A stretch of DNA of 64,000 nucleotides from Candidatus Eiseniibacteriota bacterium (GTDB lineage Bacteria; Orphanbacterota; Orphanbacteria; Orphanbacterales; Orphanbacteraceae). The DNA lies in NCBI GenBank assembly GCA_029262235.1, contig JAJCZU010000006.1, forward strand, positions 198,934 through 262,933, given 5' to 3'. Under the pieces are notes generated by a model. That model had not been told where the DNA came from. It ran no database searches and saw nothing but the letters and a program-made list of their open reading frames with translations. Every line of letters begins with the position of its first letter. The first letter of the stretch is position 1. Both the position numbers and the translations under genes were made by a program. Shown here piece by piece: positions 32,137 through 41,797 of this stretch.

Positions 32137-34076
32137 CTGCAAAGAGCCGAACGGTGCGTGTCAGTGTTGTGGTTGCTGGGGGAATCGCCGTTTGGCTCTT
32201 TTTGCTTGTCTCACTCTTCCGCATTCAGATCGTAAAACACAATCATTATAATACGCTCGCTTCGCGGCAGCACGAAAAGCCGGTCGAAGTTCCCGCACGC
32301 CGCGGAAACGTCTTCGACAGGAATGAAGAACTGCTCGTCGGATCGAGTTCGGCCCCTTCCATTATCGCCAATCCCCGTCAGATCGAAGAGGCTTCGACCG
32401 TCGGCCGCAGACTCGCCTCGATCCTGAAGTGCGACAGAAGGGCGCTTACCCGCCGGCTTCGCGAGGATCGCGAGTTTCTATATGTGGAAAGAAAAGTGGC
32501 GCCGGCCGTCTGGAACGAAATCGAAGAGGCGTCGCTGCCCGGCGTGTATTCCGTTCTCGAGAAGGATCGCGTGTATCCGTACGGAGACCTGGCAAGCCAC
32601 CTTCTCGGGCGCACGAATATCGACAACGTCGGGATCGAAGGGATCGAATCGCAGTACGACGAATACCTGAGCGGAACGCCGGGGTGGCGCGTGCTGCAGA
32701 AGGTGCCGACCCGCGGAAGCCGGATGGTTGCCGGTTCTCCCTTCATGCCGCCCGTGGATGGCAGCGATATCGAGCTCACGATCGACGTGGGGCTGCAGAG
32801 CAGTGCCGAGATGGAGCTCGAGCGCGCGATCGCACGCACGAATGCGCAGTGGGGCATGGTTCTGGCGATCGAACCGTCGACGGGCGAGATCCTCGCGATG
32901 ACGGAAAAGACCGGCGCGCGTTTCCGTTCGGAAGACGGCGCGGCACTGAACCACTGCCTCAGCGCGCAGTTCGAGCCGGGTTCTACGTTCAAGATCGTGA
33001 CGTTTGCGGCCGCGCTCGAGCAGGGTATCGTAAAGCTCGACACAATCTTCGACGCCGGCGGCGGCAAGTACGACTTCGGCTACTACAAACTGCGTGACTC
33101 GAAAGAGCATGATTCGCTTACGGTTCGCGAGGCCTTCTGGTATTCGTCGAATATCGTGACGGCCCAGATTGCGAACCTCGTCGGAAAGCAGAACCTCTAT
33201 CGGTATGCGCGCAAATTCGGCTTCGGCTCCATTACCGGCATCGACCTCCCCGGCGAGGTCGCCGGGATTCTGAGGAAGCCGGTCGAGTGGAGCGGACGTT
33301 CTCTCGGTACGATTGCCATCGGACATGAATTGACCGTGAACCTCGTGCAGCTCGTCAGCGCGTTCGCCGCGATCGCGAACGGCGGGATGCTGATGGAACC
33401 GCATGTCGTGCGTGAGATACGGGATGCCGACGGGAACGCCGTCTTTCAGGCAAAGCCGACGGCGATCCGGCGCGTGCTGCGCCCCGAAACGGCCGCCACG
33501 CTGCGCGAGCTTCTTGCCGGCGTCGTGCGCGAAGGAACTTCGAAGAAGGCCGCGCTCGATCGCTGGAACGCGGCAGGCAAAAGCGGCACGGCGCAGATGT
33601 TGAACGATGACGGCAGCTTCTCGAATCGTCACTACCTGAGTTCCTTCGTCGGCTTCGTCCCGGCCGGGAACCCGAAGATCGCCCTGGCGGTTGTACTCGT
33701 AGACCCCGACGGCGTGAGTGCGGGCGGCGTGATCGCCGGCCCGGTCTTCCGTGACATCCTCACACGCGCCGCAACCTCCATGCATTCCGATCCATTCGCA
33801 GACGTGCGTCGCAAAGAAGCCATTCGAACCTGGATCGCATCCTCCGATGCGGGCGAGGCTGCTCTGCTCGGCGCTGAACCTGGCGCCCCGAGCGCCCCGT
33901 CCGGCAAGATGCCGGATGTCACAGGTCTCTCTCTTCGTGAAGCGCGCCGGCTCGTGCTTGCGCAAGGTGTTCCCGTCCGCTGCCAGGGGGTAGGGGCGGT
34001 AACCGCGCAGGAACCGAAGCCCGGCGCTGACATCGCGGGGGCATCTCTCTGCATCCTGAAAGGAGCGGATCTTTGA
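32133..34076 (+). CDS. ftsI: Septal peptidoglycan transpeptidase FtsI (class B PBP) with PASTA domain
   Basis: The 647-residue protein starts at a TTG overlapping the ftsL stop. It has an N-terminal membrane helix (SVVVAGGIAVWLFLLVSLF), the PBP dimerisation domain (VPARRGNVFDRNEELLV) and a transpeptidase domain with S284-TFK, Y-S338-S-N and K483-SGT. A PASTA domain closes the protein (about 589-647, MPDVTGLSLREARRLVLAQG). It crosslinks septal peptidoglycan with FtsW. A PASTA tail is uncommon in classical proteobacterial FtsI but known in Gram-positive relatives and several other phyla. Its stop overlaps the murE start (TTGA). Confidence 0.96.
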   Translation: MTAKSRTVRVSVVVAGGIAVWLFLLVSLFRIQIVKHNHYNTLASRQHEKPVEVPARRGNVFDRNEELLVGSSSAPSIIANPRQIEEASTVGRRLASILKCDRRALTRRLREDREFLYVERKVAPAVWNEIEEASLPGVYSVLEKDRVYPYGDLASHLLGRTNIDNVGIEGIESQYDEYLSGTPGWRVLQKVPTRGSRMVAGSPFMPPVDGSDIELTIDVGLQSSAEMELERAIARTNAQWGMVLAIEPSTGEILAMTEKTGARFRSEDGAALNHCLSAQFEPGSTFKIVTFAAALEQGIVKLDTIFDAGGGKYDFGYYKLRDSKEHDSLTVREAFWYSSNIVTAQIANLVGKQNLYRYARKFGFGSITGIDLPGEVAGILRKPVEWSGRSLGTIAIGHELTVNLVQLVSAFAAIANGGMLMEPHVVREIRDADGNAVFQAKPTAIRRVLRPETAATLRELLAGVVREGTSKKAALDRWNAAGKSGTAQMLNDDGSFSNRHYLSSFVGFVPAGNPKIALAVVLVDPDGVSAGGVIAGPVFRDILTRAATSMHSDPFADVRRKEAIRTWIASSDAGEAALLGAEPGAPSAPSGKMPDVTGLSLREARRLVLAQGVPVRCQGVGAVTAQEPKPGADIAGASLCILKGADL

Positions 34077-35575
34077 TCGTGAGTGCCGATCGATCCATTT
34101 CGCTGCGCGATCTGCTCCGACGCGCCAGGGTGCCGGGGATGCTGCACGCGCCGGCGGCCGATCCCGACGTGCGCGCGATCACAGTGGACTCCCGGAACGT
34201 GCGACCCGGGAGTCTCTTCGTCGCCATGCGCGGGCATGCGGAGAACGGCCACGCCTACCTTCGCGCGGCGCGCGATGCGGGCGCCGTTGCCGCGGTGGTC
34301 GATCAGCCTGACGAGTCCCTGGATCACTGGCCTCAGATTGTTGTCGCGGACACGCGCAGAATTCTGGGGGCGCTTGCTCACGAAGTGTACCGTCACCCGA
34401 CAGACCGCGTGCCGTTTCTGGGCGTGACGGGGACCAACGGCAAGACGAGCGTGGTTCATTTTCTCGAAGCGATCGCCCGGGCGGCGGGTCGGTCAGCAGG
34501 CGTGATGGGAACCATCGAGACCCGCTGGCGCGGGAAGCGCTTTTCGACTAAGAACACGACCCCGGGTGCGGATGATCTGCACCGGATCGTGCGCGAGATG
34601 GTCGATGACGGGGTCGAGATCGTCGCGTCGGAAATCTCGTCGCATGCGATCGACATGCACCGCATTTCTTCCGTTCACTTCGCCGCGCTCGCCCTCACGA
34701 ACGTGAAGAGCGATCATCTCGACTACCACAAGACACACGGGGACTATCGTGAGACGAAGATGCGTCTCTTCTACAAGAAGGGAGCGGACGCCGAATCCGC
34801 CACGGTCGATCATGTCGTTCTGAACATTGACGACGATACGGGCCGGTACATGATCGCCACCACGGATCTTCCCGTTCTGTCGTTCGGTTTTCACGCCGAA
34901 GCGGACCTGCAGGGAACGATTCTCCGATCCGATCGCGCGGGGATTCACATGCACATTACGTGGGAAGGCGAAGATCAAATGCTGTCGCTGCCTGTGATCG
35001 GAGCGTTCAACGCGTCGAATGCGCTGGCTGCAATCGGTCTCGCCCTCACACAGGATATTACCCTGCAGGAAGCGTGCACCGGGCTCTCCGATGTCCCGCC
35101 GGTCCCCGGCAGGCTGCAGCGTGTCGAGGCGGGACAGCCGTATCTCGTTCTGCTCGATTACGCGCATTCGGCGAACGCGATCATGACCGTGCTCGCAGCC
35201 GCCCGCGAGATCACCGAGGGCGACATCATATTCGTCTTCGGCTGCGGCGGCAATCGCGATCAGGGAAAGCGGATGGATATGGGCTGCGCCGCGGGGCGGG
35301 GAGCGGATTACTGCATTGTTACGGACGACAACCCACGCCACGAAGACCCGGCGGCGATCCGTGCCGAGGCGGAGAGAGGTCTGATTCAGACAAAGGCGCG
35401 CTATGAGAACATCGGGGATCGCCGCGAGGCGATTCGAGTCGCACTGGGGCGTGCCAGGCCCGGTGACGTCGTCATTATCGCGGGCAAGGGACACGAAGAA
35501 GTGCAGATCATCGGCGATGTGCACGTGCCGTTTTCCGACAACGCGGTCGTACGCGAGATACTTGAAAATGCATAG
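34073..35575 (+). CDS. murE: UDP-MurNAc-tripeptide synthetase MurE
   Basis: The 500-residue ligase starts at a TTG with AGGAG seven bases upstream, overlapping ftsI. It has the substrate loop ITVDSRNVRPGSLFVAM, the ATP site GVTGTNGKTSVVHFLE, TKNTTPGADDLHRIV, HSANAIMTVLAAARE and the DNPRHEDP motif. DNPR is the hallmark of enzymes that add meso-diaminopimelate, so the wall is predicted to be DAP-type. A cytoplasmic step of lipid II synthesis. It ends at or just before murF. Confidence 0.96.
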   Translation: MIVSADRSISLRDLLRRARVPGMLHAPAADPDVRAITVDSRNVRPGSLFVAMRGHAENGHAYLRAARDAGAVAAVVDQPDESLDHWPQIVVADTRRILGALAHEVYRHPTDRVPFLGVTGTNGKTSVVHFLEAIARAAGRSAGVMGTIETRWRGKRFSTKNTTPGADDLHRIVREMVDDGVEIVASEISSHAIDMHRISSVHFAALALTNVKSDHLDYHKTHGDYRETKMRLFYKKGADAESATVDHVVLNIDDDTGRYMIATTDLPVLSFGFHAEADLQGTILRSDRAGIHMHITWEGEDQMLSLPVIGAFNASNALAAIGLALTQDITLQEACTGLSDVPPVPGRLQRVEAGQPYLVLLDYAHSANAIMTVLAAAREITEGDIIFVFGCGGNRDQGKRMDMGCAAGRGADYCIVTDDNPRHEDPAAIRAEAERGLIQTKARYENIGDRREAIRVALGRARPGDVVIIAGKGHEEVQIIGDVHVPFSDNAVVREILENA

Positions 35576-35588
35576 GCAGGTTGCAGTC

Positions 35589-37007
35589 ATGAACGGATAC
35601 CCGGTTTCGGAGATTGCCGCGATTGTCGGGGGAGAAGCGGGGTCCGTGGCCCACATGCCCACCGAACCGTGCGGCCCTCGTGCTTCGATCGACACGCGCA
35701 CTCTCCGGCCGGGTGATATCTTTTTTGCCTTTCCAGGCGAGAGTGTCGACGGTCATCGTTTCGTTCGAGCGGCCATGGAGTCCGGCGCGTCGCTTGCGGT
35801 CGTCGAACGGACTTCGCTGGGCGCCGTGGATGCGTCCGTGCCACGGGAGAAACTGGTCGTCGTGACCAGTGCCGGTGAAGCGCTCTACGCGCTCGCGAAG
35901 CATCATCGGGATCGTTTCGATCCGCGCATGACGGCCATTACGGGCAGCAACGGCAAGACGACTACGAAAGAACTGGCCGGCGCCATCCATCGCGCGGCTT
36001 TCACGTCTCTCATGTCGCCCGGGAACTACAACAACCTGCTCGGACTTCCCCTGACGCTGCTCGGGCTGAACGAAGAAACGGAGCGCGTGGTTCTGGAAGC
36101 CGGAATCAGTGTGCCGGGCGAAATGGCGAAGCTGGCCGCTCTGATCCGGCCCCATGTCGTGGTCGTCACGAACGTGAACGCGGCGCATGTGGAAGGCCTC
36201 GGCGACCTTCGTGCCATCGCGCGCGAGAAACTCTCTCTCGCGGGCGCGCTGCAATCGGACGGCGTGCTCCTCCTGAACGGAGAGGACGAAACGCTCCTCT
36301 CCGTTGCGGGCGAAATGAAACTCGCCTTCCGCACGTTCGGTCTTTCCGAATCGAATCACTATTATCCGGCGTCCTGTGATCCGTGGCGCGCGGGCGGCCT
36401 TGCGATGACGATGCCCGACGGACTCGTAATCGAGGCCCCCTTATATGGAGAGCATCAGGCTCGCAACGTGCTCGCGGCAGTTTGCGCCGCGCGCCTGAAC
36501 GGCGTACCGAATGACTGCATTGCCGCCGCGCTTCGTGCGTTCACGCCGCCTCCAGGGCGCTTCGCGCCCCTCACCGTGAACGACGTTCTGCTGATCGACG
36601 ATACCTACAACGCCAACGGCGCCTCGACGGCCGCGGCGCTCACGTTCCTGAAACGGGGCGCGATCAGCGGAAAGCGCATGCTGCTCCTCGGAGACATGCT
36701 CGAACTCGGTCATGAGGAGCGCGCCGTGCACCGCGCCGCCGGAGCGGACGCGGCGGCATCCGGTCTCGACCACCTCTATCTCTGGGGGGAACGAGTGCGC
36801 GACGTCGCCGACGCGGCCATTGCATCGGGCATGAACGCTGCCGCTGTCACCGGGCCGGGCACGACCGAGGATGAGCTTGTCGTCGCAATCACGCAGAACC
36901 TCGCCGCGGGAGACTGCCTCGTTGTCAAAGGTTCGCGCGGCATGCGAATGGAACGATTTCTGGAATCGATCAAAACCGTACTGACCGAACGCGAAGGGAA
37001 CGCGTAG
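35589..37007 (+). CDS. murF: UDP-MurNAc-pentapeptide synthetase MurF
   Basis: The 472-residue ligase shows SIDTRTLRPGDIFFAF, the ATP site AITGSNGKTTTKELAGAI, MSPGNYNNLLGLPLTLL and DDTYNANGASTAAALTFL. It adds D-Ala-D-Ala to the UDP-MurNAc-tripeptide. I prefer the ATG at 35589 (MNGYPVSEIAAIVGG, with GGCAGG upstream); an in-frame ATG at 35568 that overlaps the murE stop is an alternative. Note that no ddl gene is in the cluster. Its stop overlaps the mraY GTG (TAGTG). Confidence 0.95.
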   Translation: MNGYPVSEIAAIVGGEAGSVAHMPTEPCGPRASIDTRTLRPGDIFFAFPGESVDGHRFVRAAMESGASLAVVERTSLGAVDASVPREKLVVVTSAGEALYALAKHHRDRFDPRMTAITGSNGKTTTKELAGAIHRAAFTSLMSPGNYNNLLGLPLTLLGLNEETERVVLEAGISVPGEMAKLAALIRPHVVVVTNVNAAHVEGLGDLRAIAREKLSLAGALQSDGVLLLNGEDETLLSVAGEMKLAFRTFGLSESNHYYPASCDPWRAGGLAMTMPDGLVIEAPLYGEHQARNVLAAVCAARLNGVPNDCIAAALRAFTPPPGRFAPLTVNDVLLIDDTYNANGASTAAALTFLKRGAISGKRMLLLGDMLELGHEERAVHRAAGADAAASGLDHLYLWGERVRDVADAAIASGMNAAAVTGPGTTEDELVVAITQNLAAGDCLVVKGSRGMRMERFLESIKTVLTEREGNA

Positions 37008-38092
37008 TGCTGTATCATCTCCTTTATCCGTTAAGCGATACGTATTCGATCCTGAACGTGTTCCGCTATATCACGTTTCGCACTGCGTACGCCGCCGTTA
37101 CCGCGCTCGTTCTCAGCTTTCTCTTCGGCCCCGTGTTCATCCGCTGGCTGGGGAAACTGCAGTGTCTCGAAGAACCGAGCGAGTGGACACCGGAATCACA
37201 TCAGAAGAAGCGCGGCACGCCGACGATGGGCGGCCTGCTGATCCTGTTCGCGATCATCGTTCCCACATTGATCTGGGCGGACCTCTCGAACCCGTACGTG
37301 CAGCTCATTCTGCTCGTAACGGTCTGGCTTGGCGGGCTCGGCCTGCTCGACGACTACCTGAAAGTCGTCCGCAAGTACCCGAAAGGACTGATCGGCCGCT
37401 ACAAACTCATCGGACAGATCGTGCTCGGCACGTTTGTCGGCTGCATGCTCGCGTTCTTTCCGCCCGATCCCGAGTGGGCGACGAAGACGACCGTTCCGTT
37501 TCTAAAGGATTTCGTGATTGATTTCCGCTGGTTCTATATCCCGTTCATCGTGTTCGTGCTGACCGGTTCGTCGAACGCCGTCAATCTGACCGATGGTCTC
37601 GATGGTCTCGCGATCGGACTGGTCGCCCTTTCGGGCGTCACGCTTGCCGGCATGACGTACGTCACCGGACATGCGACGTTCAGCACGTACCTGCAGATTC
37701 CGCACCTCGAAGGCGCGGGTGAAATCACGGTATTTCTCGGAGCGCTCGTCGGCGCGTCGCTCGGGTTTCTCTGGTACAACGCGCCGCCTGCCGAAATCTT
37801 CATGGGCGACACGGGGTCGCTCGCACTCGGCGGCGTGCTCGGGGCCGTGGCGATCTTCATTAAAATGGAGTTTCTGCTCGCTCTGGTCGGCGGTGTATTC
37901 GTGCTGGAGGTGGTCTCGGTCGTGCTCCAGGTCGGCTCGTTCAAACTGCGCGGGAAGCGCATCTTTCGCATGGCGCCGATCCACCATCATTTCGAACTCA
38001 AGAACTGGCCGGAACAGAAGATCGTCATCCGGTTCTGGATCATCGGCATTCTGCTCGCGCTTCTTTCCCTCAGCACGCTGAAACTGCGCTGA
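37007..38092 (+). CDS. mraY: Phospho-MurNAc-pentapeptide transferase MraY
   Basis: The 361-residue membrane enzyme starts at a GTG and has ten membrane segments. Conserved blocks include HQKKRGTPTMGGLLIL, the catalytic Asp pair in LGLLDDYLKVVRK, NAVNLTDGLDGLAIG and FMGDTGSLALGG, and it ends with MAPIHHHFELKNWPE and IRFWIIGI. It makes lipid I at the inner face of the cytoplasmic membrane. Overlaps murF and murD by one base each. Confidence 0.97.
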   Translation: MLYHLLYPLSDTYSILNVFRYITFRTAYAAVTALVLSFLFGPVFIRWLGKLQCLEEPSEWTPESHQKKRGTPTMGGLLILFAIIVPTLIWADLSNPYVQLILLVTVWLGGLGLLDDYLKVVRKYPKGLIGRYKLIGQIVLGTFVGCMLAFFPPDPEWATKTTVPFLKDFVIDFRWFYIPFIVFVLTGSSNAVNLTDGLDGLAIGLVALSGVTLAGMTYVTGHATFSTYLQIPHLEGAGEITVFLGALVGASLGFLWYNAPPAEIFMGDTGSLALGGVLGAVAIFIKMEFLLALVGGVFVLEVVSVVLQVGSFKLRGKRIFRMAPIHHHFELKNWPEQKIVIRFWIIGILLALLSLSTLKLR

Positions 38093-39468
38093 TGGACTGG
38101 CAGAGCGCACAGTTTCTGATTCTCGGGCTCGGGCGGAGCGGGCGGGGAGCGATCGATCTCATTCTTCGCTTCGGCGGCAAGCCGGCGGGCTACGACAGGA
38201 CGCCGCCGGGCGCGGCAGACGCGAAGCAGTTTGCGGAGTGGGAAGAGGAAGGCGCCCGCTTCTCGTATGGGGAACCGGACGAGGCGCTGCTGAACGATAT
38301 CGATATCGTGGTCGTGAGTCCCGGAATCACGGCTCTGCATGTGCTGGTCGCCGCGGCGGGAAAGCGCGGCATTCCCGTGATTGCGGAGATCGAACTCGCG
38401 TACCGCGCGGCCGACTGCCCGATCATCGCGGTGACGGGGACGAACGGGAAATCGACGACGACCTCGCTGATCGGCGAGATTCTGAAGAGAGAGGGGCGGC
38501 GCGTGGCCGTTGCGGGAAACATCGGAAGACCGCTCACGGATGTCGTGGGGCCGTACCGCGATTACGATTTCATCGTGGCGGAGATCTCGAGTTTTCAGCT
38601 CGAAACGATCGACCGGTTCCGCCCGAAGGTCGCCGTTCTGCTGAACCTGACTGACGATCATCTCGATCGTCACGGCACTTTCGAAAACTACGGTTCGATC
38701 AAGGCGCGCCTGTTCGAAAACCAGAACGAAACGGATGCGGCGATTCTGAACTACGACGATCCGGCTGTTCGCAGAATCGGGAACAAGCTGAAGGGCCGCG
38801 TGCTCTGGTTTTCACGCGGGGTCGGCGGGAACCTTCCCGGGGTCAGCCTGACGTACGGCGAAATACGCAGTCGTATCGATGAGGACGAGGAACTCGTGGG
38901 GCTCGAGCGCGACATCGCGATGCCGGGTCCGCACAATCGCATGAACGCGCTGGCGGCCGTCGCCGCAGCGAAGGTGATGGACGTGCCGGGCAAGGTCATC
39001 CGCGAAACGCTGCAGACCTTCCCCGGGCTCGAGCATCGCCTCGAACGCGTGCGCATGATCCGCGCCGTCACGTTCATCAACGACTCGAAAGCGACGAACG
39101 TGGATTCGGTCTACTACGCCTTGCAGAGCTTCGACTCGCCGATCATCTGGATCGCGGGCGGGCGGCCGAAGAAGCCGGAGTTCGAGCGCCTGGTCGACCT
39201 CGTGAACATACATGTGCGCGCGATGGTTCTGATCGGCGAAGCGCGGAAGATGCTGGATCTGACTTTCGAGCACTTCTCGGACCGTTACTACGCAGACACG
39301 ATGGAGAAAGCCGTGACCCTCGCGTATCGCATGGCGCGCCCGGGCGAAATCGTGCTGCTTTCGCCAGGATGCGCGAGCTTCGACATGTTCGACAACTTCG
39401 AACGGCGTGGAGACGCTTTTAAAGCGGCTGTGCACGCGCTCGAAGAAAGAGAGAAGCAGGATGTCTAG
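38092..39468 (+). CDS. murD: UDP-MurNAc-L-Ala:D-Glu ligase MurD
   Basis: The 458-residue ligase has an N-terminal Rossmann-like segment (QFLILGLGRSGRGAIDLIL), VVVSPGITALH, the ATP site AVTGTNGKSTTTSLIGEIL, NLTDDHLDRHGTFENYG, FINDSKATNVDSVYYAL and the end LLSPGCASFDMFDNFERRGD. It adds D-glutamate to UDP-MurNAc-L-Ala. The start overlaps the mraY stop (TGATG) and the end overlaps ftsW by eight bases. Confidence 0.97.
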   Translation: MDWQSAQFLILGLGRSGRGAIDLILRFGGKPAGYDRTPPGAADAKQFAEWEEEGARFSYGEPDEALLNDIDIVVVSPGITALHVLVAAAGKRGIPVIAEIELAYRAADCPIIAVTGTNGKSTTTSLIGEILKREGRRVAVAGNIGRPLTDVVGPYRDYDFIVAEISSFQLETIDRFRPKVAVLLNLTDDHLDRHGTFENYGSIKARLFENQNETDAAILNYDDPAVRRIGNKLKGRVLWFSRGVGGNLPGVSLTYGEIRSRIDEDEELVGLERDIAMPGPHNRMNALAAVAAAKVMDVPGKVIRETLQTFPGLEHRLERVRMIRAVTFINDSKATNVDSVYYALQSFDSPIIWIAGGRPKKPEFERLVDLVNIHVRAMVLIGEARKMLDLTFEHFSDRYYADTMEKAVTLAYRMARPGEIVLLSPGCASFDMFDNFERRGDAFKAAVHALEEREKQDV

Positions 39469-40642
39469 CCACGCCGCCGTCGGTTTCACGGGGGATCGCA
39501 AAGGTCCCGATCTGCTGCTCTGGCTTTCGGTCGCGGCGCTCGTCGTGCTCGGATGCGTCATGGTATTCAGCGCAAGCGCTTTTCGCGCATCGGATCGCGC
39601 CGGCGATTTCACGTTCTTCCTGCAGCGGCACACGATTCGCGTCGCGATCGCGATGTGCGGGTTCGGCATCGCATTCTTTTTCGACTACCATCTGCTCACG
39701 AAGCTGGGGCGTGTTCTGATCTGCGTCAGCATCGTGCTTCTGGTTGCCGTGCTGCTCACGTCATGGAACGATCCGGTGCGCGGCAGCGTGCGCTGGATCC
39801 GGCTCGGCCCGCTTTCGATTCAGCCCAGCGAGATCGCGAAGCTCGCGATCGTGATTTACCTCGCCGATTTTCTGTCGCGCAAACGGCGCCACCAGGAGTC
39901 GTTCAAGAAGGGGCTCATGCCCGCGCTCCTCGTGCTCGGCACCGTTGTCGCGCTCGTGGCGCTCGAACGGAATCTGTCCTGCGTCGTTCACATTGCGCTC
40001 ATCAGCTCGCCGCTTCTCTTCATCGGGGGAGCGCGGATCCGGCATCTGATCGGCCTGGGAGTCGTGTTCGCGGCTGTTGTGGCCGGTTCGCTTCTCGCGT
40101 CGCCGTATCAGAGGGAGCGCATCAAGACGTACACGAGCGGTTCGTTCGATGCGCTGGGAAAAGATTATCAGGTGCAGCAGTCGCTGATTGCGATGGGCTC
40201 GGGCGGCTGGACGGGCGTCGGTCTCGGGCAGTCGAAGCAGAAGTACTACTTCCTGCCCGACTCGCATACGGATTTCGTGTTCAGCGTCGTAGGCGAAGAA
40301 GGCGGTTTCATCTTCGGATCGCTCTTCGTCATGGGCCTCTTTCTCGTGTTCGCCTGGCGCGGCACGCGCATCGCGATGTGCGCGCCGGACGAAGAGGGCC
40401 GGTTGCTCGCGATGGGGATCACGCTGCTCGTCTTTTTATACGCGATGCTGAATATCGCCGTCGTTACGCGGAGCATTCCGACGACCGGCGTGCCGCTGCC
40501 GTTCATCAGCTACGGCGGTTCTTCGCTTCTTGTCGCGCTGTTCGGGAGCGGAGTCCTTCTGAATATTTCGAGGCAGTCGACCGGCCGCCGGTTCGCGAAT
40601 GCGGATCAGGTCAAGCGGCGTCTTGCGAAGAGGGGGCGATGA
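39461..40642 (+). CDS. ftsW: Septal peptidoglycan glycosyltransferase FtsW (SEDS family)
   Basis: The 393-residue protein begins at the ATG at 39461 inside the end of murD. It has about ten membrane segments and the SEDS signatures LGPLSIQPSEIAKLAIVIYL, GSGGWTGVGLGQSKQKYYFL, PDSHTDFVFSVVGEEGG and the end PTTGVPLPFISYGGSSLL. It polymerises lipid II at the septum with FtsI. Its stop overlaps the murG start (ATGA). Confidence 0.97.
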   Translation: MSSHAAVGFTGDRKGPDLLLWLSVAALVVLGCVMVFSASAFRASDRAGDFTFFLQRHTIRVAIAMCGFGIAFFFDYHLLTKLGRVLICVSIVLLVAVLLTSWNDPVRGSVRWIRLGPLSIQPSEIAKLAIVIYLADFLSRKRRHQESFKKGLMPALLVLGTVVALVALERNLSCVVHIALISSPLLFIGGARIRHLIGLGVVFAAVVAGSLLASPYQRERIKTYTSGSFDALGKDYQVQQSLIAMGSGGWTGVGLGQSKQKYYFLPDSHTDFVFSVVGEEGGFIFGSLFVMGLFLVFAWRGTRIAMCAPDEEGRLLAMGITLLVFLYAMLNIAVVTRSIPTTGVPLPFISYGGSSLLVALFGSGVLLNISRQSTGRRFANADQVKRRLAKRGR

Positions 40643-41793
40643 AAGTGATCTTCGCAGCAGGAGGAACGGGAGGCCATATATTCCCCGCCGTCGCGATCGC
40701 GGAAGCTTTACGTAACAAGCGATCGGATGTCGAGGCGCGCTTCGTTCTCGGAGCGGGCGGGAAAGGGGCGCAGTTTCTCGAGCCGATCGGCTTCGCCTGG
40801 GACGCGATCCCGATGAAGGGAATGCCGCGGAAGAACCTGCTGCGTCTGATCCCGTTCGCGTGGGATCTGGTGCGCAGCCTGATATCCGCGCTCGGCGTGC
40901 TGCGGCGCGAGCGCCCGGCGGCCGTTGTTGCCATGGGCGGATACCCGAGCGCGCCGGTTTCGCTCGCCGCGGCGATGCTTCGTCTGCCCGTGTATGTCGC
41001 GGAGCAGAATCGTGCGCCCGGGCTCGCCACGAAATGGAACGCGCGCTTTGCCCGCGCGATCTTTCTGGCGTTCGAAGGTTCGCGCGCGTTCTTCCCGTCT
41101 TCGAAGGAGTGCGCCGTGACGGGAAATCCGGTCCGCCCCGCGATCTTCGACTTCGACGACACCCGTGCGCGCGCACGGTGGACGCTCGAAACGAACAGAA
41201 AAACCGTGCTCTTCGTGGGCGGCAGCCAGGGCGCGCGCACGTTGAACACGATCATTATGGAATGTTTGTCCCGCTGGGAACGTACGGAAGAGGTGCAGTT
41301 TCTCTTCCAGACGGGCGCAGACGACTTCGAGTCGTTCCGGCAATCCTGCAGCCGGATTCAGGCGCTCGTTCGAACCGTGCCGTTCCTTGCGGAAATGGGG
41401 GACGCGTACGGCGTGGCCACTGTGGTGGTAGGTCGCGCCGGCGCGTCGACCCTGGCGGAGCTTACGGCTCTCGGAAAGGCGTCGATCCTCGTCCCGTATC
41501 CATGGGCCGCGGAGGGGCACCAGTCAGAAAACGCAAAGTATATGGAAGAGAAGGGGGCCGCGGTGGCGATCGAGCAGAAGGCTCTGACCGCGGACCGGCT
41601 GGCCGAAGCGATGTCGGGCATTCTGTTCGACGACGACAGGCGGGGCGCAATGGAGAATGCTTCGCGCGCCATGGGCCGACCTGACGCGGCCGATGCGATC
41701 GCAACCAGAATCCTCGCAGACTGGGGTGAAGGGGGAAGTGAATTCATTGAAGACGTTACGACCGGCGGTCTTCACCGCGAATCGAGCCGGTGA
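40639..41793 (+). CDS. murG: Lipid II synthase MurG (UDP-GlcNAc transferase)
   Basis: The 384-residue protein starts KVIFAAGGTGGHIFPAVAIA and has VVAMGGYPSAPVSLAA, the loop LPVYVAEQNRAPGLATKW, VLFVGGSQGARTLN and the C-terminal nucleotide-binding VVVGRAGASTLAELTALGK and PYPWAAEGHQSENA. It transfers GlcNAc to lipid I at the membrane. GGGGG lies just before the start. The stop is four bases before murC. Confidence 0.97.
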   Translation: MKVIFAAGGTGGHIFPAVAIAEALRNKRSDVEARFVLGAGGKGAQFLEPIGFAWDAIPMKGMPRKNLLRLIPFAWDLVRSLISALGVLRRERPAAVVAMGGYPSAPVSLAAAMLRLPVYVAEQNRAPGLATKWNARFARAIFLAFEGSRAFFPSSKECAVTGNPVRPAIFDFDDTRARARWTLETNRKTVLFVGGSQGARTLNTIIMECLSRWERTEEVQFLFQTGADDFESFRQSCSRIQALVRTVPFLAEMGDAYGVATVVVGRAGASTLAELTALGKASILVPYPWAAEGHQSENAKYMEEKGAAVAIEQKALTADRLAEAMSGILFDDDRRGAMENASRAMGRPDAADAIATRILADWGEGGSEFIEDVTTGGLHRESSR

Positions 41794-41797
41794 CGGC

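Noticed and set aside
32478-33965. A 495-codon open frame opposite ftsI
   Set aside because: Mirror of the FtsI frame; no motifs or start signals.
39553-40638. Upstream extension of the murG frame across ftsW
   Set aside because: MurG begins with KVIFAAGGTGGH at 40639; the extension is an Arg-rich out-of-frame reading of ftsW.
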